A stretch of 19,615 bases of DNA from Candidatus Hodarchaeota archaeon (lineage in GTDB: Archaea; Asgardarchaeota; Heimdallarchaeia; Hodarchaeales; YT1-057): the NCBI GenBank assembly GCA_016839955.1, contig JAEOTI010000676.1:1-19615 (forward strand). The letters are read 5' to 3'. This document shows positions 7,587-14,554 of this stretch, piece by piece. The notes beneath the pieces were generated by a model that saw only the letters and a program-made list of their open reading frames with translations, had not been told where the DNA came from and ran no database searches. Both the position numbers and the translations under genes were made by a program. Numbering within the stretch: position 1 is the first letter of the stretch; each line of letters starts with the position of its first letter.

Positions 7587-9125
7587 TTAGGTTTTCCAGT
7601 GTTTTTTTATTAAATCATCGATAGTGCTTACAATATTTACTTTTCTTGGCAATCGAAAGTTGTTTTGGATATCAATGGCTAAAAGAGGATTTACTTCTTT
7701 ACACATTCGAAAAAATAACTGAGTCTTTGATTTAGGTTCGTCTCCAAGTATTTTTTGTAATATTTGTACTTTCTTGTCTGAATCAGAAAATAGTAATTTC
7801 AAAGCTTCTTTAATCTCCTCGGTTAAAAAGGCAAATTTAGCCAGAAATGTTTGTCTAGTATCAAAAAGGGATGATTTTAAACTTAAATTTCTAAGATCCT
7901 CAAATAAATCCCTACAAAAATCGTTTCTTTCTCCTCCAGTAACCTTATTGATATTTAAGTTTATAATTACTGATGTTTTTTTGTCATAATCCTTCCGATA
8001 ACTCGAATGGGTCCCAACAATTTGTGAAATACTCTGCGTTTCACTCCAGAGTGTCACAGAAGGGTGTGAATAAAATGATAATACTGACCCTAATGTTTTT
8101 TCAACAAGATTCCTTTTTTTTGCATGAAAAACAATTTGGGAATGAGTTAACATAGCTGAAATAATCCGATCAATGCTATTATCGAAAATTGAAAAAAAAC
8201 TGGTTAATTGGCTAGCTAAATCCTCTTCCGTGACAGTCTCTCCAGAGCTTGCTGCTTGATATAACCTCTCAAATAGTGAAGCTTGAAGAAAACCAAGATA
8301 TTGACTTAAATCAGCCCAATTCGCTACAATTTCTTGAACCCTTTTCTGGCGTTTCTTAACTTTCGTTGAAGCAGGTTCATTTTCTAATTTGTTAATATGA
8401 TATGCGATTAAAGGTGAAATATCTAGAGCTCGCTGTTGTACTACGTAAAGTAATCTGTAGAGGAGAAGCCAATTTCGCTCTTCTGTTAGAAGACACAATA
8501 GATGTGTAGGCTTACGAGTAACAGGATCCCGACGACATGTAAAGACATAGGCAATATATTGCGTTTGTGGCAGATATAATATCGATCTTATCTGTTTTCC
8601 TTTTAAATTGAGCTGAGAAATCCTTTCATTAAATTTATGCAGTTGGATTTGAAGGTCTTTAACAGGTTCCTGTTGTTCATCAAGAATAGGTAAGACCTGA
8701 GGTTGAAGAGCAATATCAAGGATGATAGAAAATCCTTGTCTTGTTGGTTGATCTTCAATAATAGAATCACAAGTTTTTCTAAAATTCTGGAAGAATCTTG
8801 TATCTCCTTTCCAACCTCTAGCGTCTGGAAATTGATGATGAAATTTAAATGAAAGATTCTCAATAATTTCTTCAATCTGGTTATTAGTAAGAGTCGATTC
8901 TTTTTCTTCTCTTAAAATAAATGTGAAACCTTTTCTAATATAGAAATGGAATCTTGATTTTGCCATATTTAGTGATTCAAGGTGGGTTTCTCCAAGGGCA
9001 TATGGAAATGCCAATATTGCTTGAAAGAAGCCACTTGTTACATCTATATTCTCCACAGCTACTTCAGAATAGGAGCGATGGAAGACTGTTAATCCATCTT
9101 TAAGAATGATTACTTCAGTAAGCAT
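7587..9125 (-). CDS. Large cytosolic protein, possibly multi-longin, function unknown
   Basis: A 512-aa soluble protein with no signal peptide, no membrane segment and no enzyme motif that I recognise. The first 95 residues run strand-strand-helix-strand-strand-helix: TEVIILKDGLTVFHRSYS, GFFQAILAFPYAL, SRFHFYIRKGFTFILREE, TNNQIEEIIENLSFKF. That order resembles a longin domain. Two further stretches, around QYIAYVFTCRRDP to LAYHINKL-like helices (about 185-245) and VTLWSETQSISQIVGTH to CRDLFEDLRN (about 345-405), could be more such units, giving an arrangement like Mon1/Fuzzy/HPS1 proteins that act on small GTPases. This is inference from pattern only. A basic segment with lysines and arginines near 250-262 separates the parts. 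It follows the COG1751 gene by 24 bp, probably in one transcript, and converges with the receptor gene. Coding is certain; fold is a guess. Confidence 0.8.
   Translation of the reverse strand: MLTEVIILKDGLTVFHRSYSEVAVENIDVTSGFFQAILAFPYALGETHLESLNMAKSRFHFYIRKGFTFILREEKESTLTNNQIEEIIENLSFKFHHQFPDARGWKGDTRFFQNFRKTCDSIIEDQPTRQGFSIILDIALQPQVLPILDEQQEPVKDLQIQLHKFNERISQLNLKGKQIRSILYLPQTQYIAYVFTCRRDPVTRKPTHLLCLLTEERNWLLLYRLLYVVQQRALDISPLIAYHINKLENEPASTKVKKRQKRVQEIVANWADLSQYLGFLQASLFERLYQAASSGETVTEEDLASQLTSFFSIFDNSIDRIISAMLTHSQIVFHAKKRNLVEKTLGSVLSFYSHPSVTLWSETQSISQIVGTHSSYRKDYDKKTSVIINLNINKVTGGERNDFCRDLFEDLRNLSLKSSLFDTRQTFLAKFAFLTEEIKEALKLLFSDSDKKVQILQKILGDEPKSKTQLFFRMCKEVNPLLAIDIQNNFRLPRKVNIVSTIDDLIKKHWKT
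7602..7608 (+). terminator. T-tract after receptor gene
   Basis: Seven T in a row on the plus strand, 25 bp after the receptor stop and inside the 3' end of the convergent gene. Archaeal RNA polymerase can terminate at such U-tracts. No stable hairpin precedes it. Confidence 0.35.
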
Positions 9126-9149
9126 GTAATCACTTCAATATTCCATAAG

Positions 9150-9716
9150 CTAAAATTCAGAAGGTTTTACAATGATTTCTTTCATTCGTAAATCGAACAA
9201 ATTATTTGTTGTTGACGGCTTTACTCTCCAGGCTGTATCCGCTCCTCGTCCTGTTCCTCCAATACATATAATATCTGTTTGTGAGTCCACTAATCCATTA
9301 TCTGCAGCCATAAGGGCAATTTCCATACAAACCTTAGTACCATCACCAAATGTTCTTCGTAGAGTTATTGCAAGCATTTCAATAGGAAGCATAGTTTTAA
9401 ATTCCTTCCGAAATGATCGTTCTACTCCACTAAGTGCATGGGACGTGGTAAGAACTTGACAATTAGGTTTTTCTAGAACTTTAGTCTTAATTTGATCATC
9501 AAACTCTTGTACGTCTTTTCCTGTAAATCCTGTATGATGTGTAACTACAACAAGATTCAATGTAGGATAATCATCAATGAATTCAAGCAATTTTTTTGCA
9601 GTTGCACCAGTAGTGCTTGCAAGAAGTATTGTTTTGATATTTTGCTCACGACTATATTCTAAAGCTTTTTTTAAAACCGTTTCTGTGTGTTGTGGACCTG
9701 TAGAAGGTAATATCAT
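9150..9716 (-). CDS. COG1751 protein, pyruvate-kinase C-terminal-like domain
   Basis: A 188-aa stand-alone relative of the alpha/beta (C-terminal, allosteric) domain of pyruvate kinase, widespread in archaea as COG1751, with no established reaction. The family fingerprint is complete: HTETVLKKALEYS, ILLASTTGATAKKLLEF, VVVTHHTGF, TTSHALSGVERSFRK, IEMLAITLRRTFGDGTKVC, EIALMAADNGL, and IGGTGRGADTAW near the C-terminus. The GGTGRGAD loop probably binds a phosphate or anion. Relatives start about eight residues earlier with a strand (IYYFEKPG type), but here a TAG lies in frame 15 bases upstream, so ATG 9716 is the best start and the first strand is short or lost. It is followed after 24 bp by the longin-like gene. 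Confidence 0.9.
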   Translation of the reverse strand: MILPSTGPQHTETVLKKALEYSREQNIKTILLASTTGATAKKLLEFIDDYPTLNLVVVTHHTGFTGKDVQEFDDQIKTKVLEKPNCQVLTTSHALSGVERSFRKEFKTMLPIEMLAITLRRTFGDGTKVCMEIALMAADNGLVDSQTDIICIGGTGRGADTAWRVKPSTTNNLFDLRMKEIIVKPSEF

Positions 9717-9825
9717 TGATATCAGTTCCTAATTTACCAATTTTGGACAAAAGATTTTCAAAATGATTAAAGAACGTTGAGTTTTGTGTTTTATTCATTT
9801 ACTTTTTAATAAATATTAAACTCAT

Positions 9826-11766
9826 CTATTTCTTCTTCAAAAAAGATCTCAACTGTCGAGCCAGAAAGCTTCCTAAAATAAATGAAGAACCACATGTCCC
9901 TATTAAAACAAAACTAAGGACGATTGGTTCAGAAAACATTTCTTTAACATTATTCTTAATTCCTGTCATTTCATCATTTGAAACGGTGAATAAAATTATT
10001 GCTTCATTAACTCCACCTATTGCATCTTCAGCCCAAACCTGAAGCGTAAAAATTCCTGTTTCATTAACTGCTATTCCAACAGGTCCTGTCCAACTAATTG
10101 GTGACATATTACATCCTTGAAGGTGATAATAAAAGAAGATTGCATCTCCAGAAATCGTTAAAAGAATTGTCTGGGTTAAATAGTGTTGTGTGCCATTAAA
10201 AGGGCGTATGGATGTTATTCGGGGTCCTTCAAACCGTACTGGTCGCATCAAAGGGCTTTTATCACAGTTCTGACTTACTCCGCTTATAAAAAATGGTGTA
10301 TCACCAAAACCATCGCAAATCTCTGTTAGATAAGATACTAAATTATATTGATGTGAACCATTCTTCAGTGATGAAGCAAAATCCAATCCATTATAATCCC
10401 ACCAGAAATTTTGGCGAAAAACATTGTTATCTCCATGATCCATTGCTGAATTATTTTCTGTTCTAAAAATTGCATTCCATTGAACCAAATTAAATTTACT
10501 CCCAACTTCAATGAAGATTGCAGTATCACAAAGTGAAAACTGGTTGAAGGATAAGGAATTATTCAGTCCATTGTGTATATATACTCCAATGGAATTCTCT
10601 TCAATAATATTACGACTAATCGAGTTATTTCTTGCTAATTTACCAATAATTATACCTTGTTCATTTGAAAAGAGGTTATTTTGAGAAATTACATTATTTG
10701 ATGAATTACAAATGGTTATACCTTTTCGGTTATTCTTACATGTGTTTGTTTTTACAGTGTTGTTTATACTGTTCTCAAAAATAGAAATACCAATATTATT
10801 CTCTGTACAATAATTATTAGTAATTTGGTTATTTAAACTATCCTCAATTCGAATTCCAGGACCTTTGTTATTTTCACATGTGTTATTAGCAATAGTTATG
10901 CGTTGAGAGGACTGTAATATCCAAGGTTTATTGATTTCAATTCCTACATAATTATTGTAACAAAAATTATTTCTTATTATAAAATTTGTACAATTAAAAT
11001 CAATTTTAATTCCAGTTGCATGATTAAAACAGTGATTCTCTCTTATGGTACAATTAAAAGTAGCACTAACTCCAATTCCTTGATAACTGTTAGAACTAGT
11101 GTTGTTCTTTAGGATAATATCCCTAGAATAAGCACAAACAATTCCATATTCCCAATTTGCAGAAACCCTATTATTTCGGACAATTATACTTGAAGAGTTG
11201 TAAATATCAATTGCATACGTCAAATTATGTAAGAAATTCCCCTGCACTACAACATTACGAGCGTTATTTAGATTGATACCCATTGAAAGGTCATAAACAG
11301 GATTAGTTTCAATATGATTCTGGGAATGAGATCCAAAATTCGAAAAGGGGGGGGATCTAATTCCCCATAGATGATTATTTTGAATAAGTAGATGTTTTTT
11401 TGTGTTATTAATAATGATACAATGGCTATTAGCTGCTGCATAACCAATTTCTACATTTTCTATCCGATAGGGGTCCAGCTCAGTTCCGGAACCTGGAAAC
11501 CCTTGGGTATTCAAGTCATCATCTGACGTAATGATAATAGGATCACGTTCGAACCATTTAAGCAAGTTTATAGAGAGAATTTCAATGTTTTGATTTTGAA
11601 CTTGGCTTTGAGGTCGATAATTGTAGGCTATGATATTATCTCTGTTATTCGGCTTGAGTTTGTCAACCTGATTAGTAATAGTTTGACTCTGAGTTGTAGA
11701 TACACCAAGAAAACCAAAAAGAAAAATGAACGAGGTTATTACGATCTTTTTGTTAGAGAAAATCAT
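9826..11766 (-). CDS. Exported NosD-like parallel beta-helix surface protein with C-terminal membrane anchor
   Basis: A 646-aa cell-surface protein counted from ATG 11766. Residues about 1-26 are a signal peptide (KKIVITSFIFLFGFLGVSTTQSQ less its ends). ITSDDDLNTQGFPGSGTELDPYRIENV opens a right-handed beta-helix, followed by more than a dozen Asn-rich rungs with the periodic form NNxxxNNxxGIxI (for example YNNYVGIEI, NNKGPGIRI, TENNIGISI, ENSIGVYI). Near the C-terminus comes an Ig-like beta domain (GIFTLQVWAEDAIGG), then a membrane helix (VLSFVLIGTCGSSFILGSFL) and a basic KKK tail. Such helices are found in carbohydrate-active and periplasmic copper-processing proteins; no catalytic residues stand out here, so adhesion or sugar binding is as likely. 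An in-frame TTG at 11775 would add three residues. A run of eight C in the coding strand lies at 11347-11354. It has its own TATA-like promoter. Confidence 0.9.
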   Translation of the reverse strand: MIFSNKKIVITSFIFLFGFLGVSTTQSQTITNQVDKLKPNNRDNIIAYNYRPQSQVQNQNIEILSINLLKWFERDPIIITSDDDLNTQGFPGSGTELDPYRIENVEIGYAAANSHCIIINNTKKHLLIQNNHLWGIRSPPFSNFGSHSQNHIETNPVYDLSMGINLNNARNVVVQGNFLHNLTYAIDIYNSSSIIVRNNRVSANWEYGIVCAYSRDIILKNNTSSNSYQGIGVSATFNCTIRENHCFNHATGIKIDFNCTNFIIRNNFCYNNYVGIEINKPWILQSSQRITIANNTCENNKGPGIRIEDSLNNQITNNYCTENNIGISIFENSINNTVKTNTCKNNRKGITICNSSNNVISQNNLFSNEQGIIIGKLARNNSISRNIIEENSIGVYIHNGLNNSLSFNQFSLCDTAIFIEVGSKFNLVQWNAIFRTENNSAMDHGDNNVFRQNFWWDYNGLDFASSLKNGSHQYNLVSYLTEICDGFGDTPFFISGVSQNCDKSPLMRPVRFEGPRITSIRPFNGTQHYLTQTILLTISGDAIFFYYHLQGCNMSPISWTGPVGIAVNETGIFTLQVWAEDAIGGVNEAIILFTVSNDEMTGIKNNVKEMFSEPIVLSFVLIGTCGSSFILGSFLARQLRSFLKKK

Positions 11767-11794
11767 TGTTTCCAAATTTTATTATTATAATCAA

Positions 11795-11823
11795 CTATAT
11801 AAATTTTACCATAATATATAAAG
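11795..11823 (-). promoter_or_regulatory. TATA-type promoter of the beta-helix gene
   Basis: On the minus strand two TATA-like boxes occur, ATTTATATAG (11795-11804) and CTTTATATATTAT (11811-11823). The first is centred about 33 bp ahead of ATG 11766, which puts the expected transcription start about 7 bases before that ATG. This short leader fits the lack of a ribosome site. Confidence 0.5.
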
Positions 11824-11833
11824 CAATCATATC

Positions 11834-11840
11834 AAAAAAA
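11834..11840 (-). terminator. T-tract after the UbiA gene
   Basis: Seven T in a row on the minus strand, about 60 bp beyond the UbiA stop and just ahead of the TATA boxes of the next gene. It is suitable as an archaeal U-tract terminator separating the two units. No hairpin is evident. Confidence 0.35.
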
Positions 11841-11900
11841 GAATTGTAAAATATCTCCTAATACTCTTAAAAGATCTAAAAGTAGCCCTAATGTCGTTCA

Positions 11901-12776
11901 TTAATGTTCATTTAATAACCAACCATCTACACCGAAGACAAAGGCACAAAGGCCAAACACCATTCCAAAACGAAGGAGTCTCTTTACCCAGAAAGCTTCA
12001 GCTGAAGAAGGGTTACGAATAAGTCGAATTATACTTAAAACCATAATACCATCGACTATAACAACAGAGATGGCTAAATAAATCATATTATAATGATGTA
12101 GTAAATAAGGAAATGCAGATAGAGCTATAGTAATGAGTAAAAAGACTATTGCTACGATTGCAGCCTCTTTCTCTCCTAGTGTAACCGCTAACGTTTTTAC
12201 ACCAGCAATCTTGTCTCCTTCTAAATCCGCTATTCCTTTAACTATTTCTCGACCTATTTGCATAAAGCAGGCAATGGTAGCAGGCCATATAGCAACATCG
12301 AATTTGAGAAGAACTGTTCCACCTAATAAAATTGCTAGGGCTGAAAGAACACCAATAACAAGATTACCAATAAAACCGGCACGCTTGAGATACATCGAAT
12401 ACGCAGCCACTAAAATTACTCCAACTGATACAATAATATAAGCTGCAAAGTTCAAAGTTGGTAAAATCACTATTACTGACGAAGTTATTAATATTATACA
12501 CCATATGAATGCCTGTGTTTTCGTTAATCGACCTGAAGGAATTGCTCGTTGTGGTTGGTTAATTAAGTCCTCTTCTACATCTTTCAGGTCATTCATAACA
12601 TTACCCGCGGCAGTTACCAAAAATGTAGCGGTTGCAGCAAGAATGACACGTGAAGAGCTTTCGAAATCTAGATCAATTAAAAAACCACTAGCTACCGCTC
12701 CAACAAACACAGCAATTGCAACCATAAAACAATTGATTGGGCGGATGATCTCAATAGCGGCTTTTAAGATCCTCAT
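11901..12776 (-). CDS. Geranylgeranylglycerol-phosphate geranylgeranyltransferase (DGGGP synthase), UbiA family
   Basis: Integral membrane prenyltransferase that adds the second geranylgeranyl chain to geranylgeranylglyceryl phosphate, the second ether-bond step of archaeal lipid synthesis. The 291-aa protein has eight to nine hydrophobic segments. The first Asp-rich motif is NDLKDVEEDLINQPQRAIPSG (N62, D66, D70; shortened form of the family NxxxDxxxDxINxPxRPIPSG). The second is REIVKGIADLEGD (D184, D188), followed by GVKTLAVTLG. The REIxKxIxDxEGD pattern separates this branch from menaquinone and heme O prenyltransferases. Length and motif spacing are normal. Only a weak GGG precedes ATG 12776. 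It diverges from the M42 peptidase gene across a short spacer holding an inverted repeat. Other UbiA substrates cannot be excluded from motifs alone. Confidence 0.9.
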   Translation of the reverse strand: MRILKAAIEIIRPINCFMVAIAVFVGAVASGFLIDLDFESSSRVILAATATFLVTAAGNVMNDLKDVEEDLINQPQRAIPSGRLTKTQAFIWCIILITSSVIVILPTLNFAAYIIVSVGVILVAAYSMYLKRAGFIGNLVIGVLSALAILLGGTVLLKFDVAIWPATIACFMQIGREIVKGIADLEGDKIAGVKTLAVTLGEKEAAIVAIVFLLITIALSAFPYLLHHYNMIYLAISVVIVDGIMVLSIIRLIRNPSSAEAFWVKRLLRFGMVFGLCAFVFGVDGWLLNEH

Positions 12777-12800
12777 AATTCTAACCCTGGTAACTGGTTC

Positions 12801-12825
12801 AAAAAGGTAAGTTAACTACCTTTTT
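12801..12825. repeat. Inverted repeat in the UbiA/M42 divergent promoter
   Basis: Arms AAAAAGGTA (12801-12809) and TACCTTTTT (12817-12825) are perfect inverted copies around a 7-base centre containing the palindrome GTTAAC. It lies 25 bp from the UbiA start and 44 bp from the M42 start. Since both genes point away from it, a terminator role is unlikely; an operator for a dimeric regulator, or one acting on both genes, fits better. Confidence 0.55.
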
Positions 12826-12868
12826 TGTCTCATTCGCTTTATCTTCCAGTAAGATAGGAGACAGTTCA

Positions 12869-13912
12869 ATGAGCTTTGATTCGAATTATTTACTATCATT
12901 TCTTGAAGATATCCTAAAAACACCTTCGCCTTCTGGTTTTACTTATGATGCAACATCAAAGGTGAAAACTGAAGCTGAAAAATTTAATTTTAAGACAGAA
13001 TTAACAGCTAAAGGATGCTTATTAGTTTATATCCCAGGTCAAAACTCTACTCGAACCATAGCTCTTTCTGCACACATAGATACACTGGGTGCAATGGTTC
13101 GGTCTATTAAGGAGACTGGATACCTACGGTATACCTCAATAGGCGGTTTTCCTCAAAATACTGTTGAAGGTGAATACTGTACTATATTCACTCGAAATGG
13201 TAAGAAGTATACTGGGACCATTCTCACCACTCAACCATCCGTTCATGTTTATAAAGAAACTGGCAAACTAGAACGGAAAGAAGAGAATATGGAAATCCGT
13301 TTAGATGTAAAAGTCTCAACTAAAGAAGATGTGGAGAAACTTGGAGTTCTACCAGGTGATTTTATCGCCTTTGACTCTAGAACAGTCGTTACTTCAGAGA
13401 AGTTTGTTAAAAGCCGTCATCTCGATGATAAAGCTTCTGTAGCCGTGTTAATGACTGTTCTGGAACGTTTATCGCGAGAAAATGTTAAACCGATCTTTAA
13501 TACAATTATTTTGTTTAGTGCATTTGAAGAAGTTGGACATGGAGCTAGTTATCTTCCTCCAGATGTTGATGAGATGCTTGCAATTGACATGGGTGCTATT
13601 GGGGACGATTTACAAACAACAGAATATGTTGTCTCCATTTGTGCTAAAGATTCAAGTGGACCATACGATTATTTTCTAACTAATCATCTAATTAACCTCG
13701 CTAAAACAGAGAAAATAGATTTTCAGGTTGATATTTACCCATATTACGGGAGCGATGCGAGTATAGCTTTACGGGCTGGAGCAAATATTCGCGCTGCTTT
13801 AATTGGTCCGGGAGTTCATGCTTCTCATGGTCTTGAGCGAACTCATCTAGATGGTCTTTTGAACACAACACGATTAGTTTGGATGTATTTGACATCAGTT
13901 CAAGGTCAATGA
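12869..13912 (+). CDS. M42-family metal-dependent aminopeptidase (TET-type)
   Basis: Cytosolic co-catalytic metallo-aminopeptidase that trims short peptides released by the proteasome; relatives form hollow dodecamers. The 347-aa length is typical. Metal ligands and catalytic residues are all visible: SAHIDT (H69, D71), RHLDDKAS (D186, bridging), FSAFEEVGHG (E220 general base, E221), DMGAIG (D240) and HASHGLERTH (H320). Residues about 95-165 form the dimerisation insert (GTILTTQPSVHVY, LGVLPGDFIAFD). AGGAG eight to nine bases before ATG 12869 supports the start. The FrvX/glutamyl-aminopeptidase group has been misnamed endoglucanase in some databases; nothing here suggests cellulase activity. 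Residue specificity cannot be read from sequence. Confidence 0.94.
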   Translation: MSFDSNYLLSFLEDILKTPSPSGFTYDATSKVKTEAEKFNFKTELTAKGCLLVYIPGQNSTRTIALSAHIDTLGAMVRSIKETGYLRYTSIGGFPQNTVEGEYCTIFTRNGKKYTGTILTTQPSVHVYKETGKLERKEENMEIRLDVKVSTKEDVEKLGVLPGDFIAFDSRTVVTSEKFVKSRHLDDKASVAVLMTVLERLSRENVKPIFNTIILFSAFEEVGHGASYLPPDVDEMLAIDMGAIGDDLQTTEYVVSICAKDSSGPYDYFLTNHLINLAKTEKIDFQVDIYPYYGSDASIALRAGANIRAALIGPGVHASHGLERTHLDGLLNTTRLVWMYLTSVQGQ

Positions 13913-13923
13913 GAAAGGAAAAG

Positions 13924-14034
13924 ATGGAAAAAAATAGATTAAAAACACTGTTGAAAGATAAATTAAGTAAATTGATCCAAATTCTATCAGAAATCCAACC
14001 AGGGATGATAGTTCATTTAATAACAATTTCTTAG
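13924..14034 (+). CDS. Possible 36-residue amphipathic peptide
   Basis: A short frame starts 11 bp after the M42 stop, behind the purine-rich GAGAAAGGAAAAG that could serve as a ribosome site, and ends with TAG at 14034. The peptide begins MEKNRLKTLLKDKLSKLIQ, which would form a basic amphipathic helix. I do not recognise it. Its position suggests co-translation with the peptidase, but an AT-rich spacer can give such a frame by chance. Confidence 0.25.
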   Translation: MEKNRLKTLLKDKLSKLIQILSEIQPGMIVHLITIS

Positions 14035-14081
14035 AGTTTTTTCAAGAATAACTTTTAGATGGTACTAAGACTCAAAAATTA

Positions 14082-14104
14082 GTTTTTGACATGTTTTTGA
14101 CATG
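14082..14104. repeat. Perfect 11-bp tandem repeat over the start of the winged-helix gene
   Basis: TTTTTGACATG occurs twice head to tail (14083-14093 and 14094-14104); with the preceding G the 11-bp period holds for 23 bp. The second copy supplies the ATG start codon at 14102, while the first supplies an ATG at 14091 in another frame that would give only an 11-codon reading frame. There is no Shine-Dalgarno site. Copies one helical turn apart suit side-by-side binding of a regulator, possibly the gene's own product. Confidence 0.6.
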
Positions 14105-14542
14105 CAACAAGAGAACCTCGAAGTGACATTTTCTGAAAAGGGGAGTACGAAAGAAGCAACAGCTGCCGTTATATCGAAGGGCGAGTCTTTACGTAAAAAA
14201 ATACGACAAACAATACAAGATTCTCCTGGAATAACACCAAGGGAACTGCAAAAAAAGTTAGGAATAGGTCGAGAAATCTATTACCATTTACGTAAGATGG
14301 AAATTTGGCCGAAAGAACGAAGTGCTTTTGTAGAAGACCTTTCTTTTAGTTCAGTGAAGAAAGAATTACGCTCAGTTGCTAAAAATATTGAAGAACGAGA
14401 AACTTTTCAGAACGAAATCAAAAAATTACGTTCACAGTTAAAATTGTTAAGCACCTTTCTAAAAGAAGCAAGAGACGGAATAATAGAAAGGGATAAACGG
14501 ATATCCGAACTTGAGCATGAATTGACTTTGTTAAAACAATAA
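14102..14542 (+). CDS. Winged-helix DNA-binding protein with C-terminal coiled coil
   Basis: A 146-aa probable transcription regulator. Residues about 31-67 (RKKIRQTIQDSPGITPRELQ, LGIGREIYYHLRKMEIW) have the helix-turn-helix pattern of small archaeal winged-helix domains, where the ITPRELQKKLGI piece is the first two helices. Residues 84-146 are rich in Lys, Glu and Leu with heptad-like spacing (IEERETFQNEIKKLRSQLKL, ISELEHELTLL), predicting a coiled coil and dimer formation. The 30-residue N-terminus is polar and probably disordered. A TGA in frame 15 bases upstream makes ATG 14102 the first possible ATG start. No ribosome site precedes it, and the start lies within a tandem repeat, consistent with a short or absent leader and possible autoregulation. 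It converges with the TPR gene. Target genes are unknown. Confidence 0.72.
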   Translation: MQQENLEVTFSEKGSTKEATAAVISKGESLRKKIRQTIQDSPGITPRELQKKLGIGREIYYHLRKMEIWPKERSAFVEDLSFSSVKKELRSVAKNIEERETFQNEIKKLRSQLKLLSTFLKEARDGIIERDKRISELEHELTLLKQ

Positions 14543-14547
14543 GTCTA

Positions 14548-14554
14548 TTTTTTT
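14548..14554 (+). terminator. T-tract after the winged-helix gene
   Basis: Seven T in a row on the plus strand, five bases after the stop at 14542 and touching the 3' end of the convergent TPR gene. It is a likely U-tract termination point. Confidence 0.4.

Noticed and set aside
7540..7600. Frameshift that cut a kinase off the dCache-HAMP receptor
   Set aside because: The sequence after the stop is the 3' end of an intact convergent gene, with no kinase motifs in any plus-strand frame.
8603..8875. 90-codon minus-strand frame inside the longin-like gene
   Set aside because: Out-of-frame shadow within a 512-codon gene on the same strand, without its own start signals.
9172..9459. Plus-strand frame opposite the COG1751 gene
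   Set aside because: Antisense shadow of a strongly conserved protein.
12133..12810. Two open plus-strand frames opposite the UbiA gene
   Set aside because: They mirror the coding frame of a confidently identified membrane enzyme and have Ser/Thr/Arg-rich composition with no family pattern.
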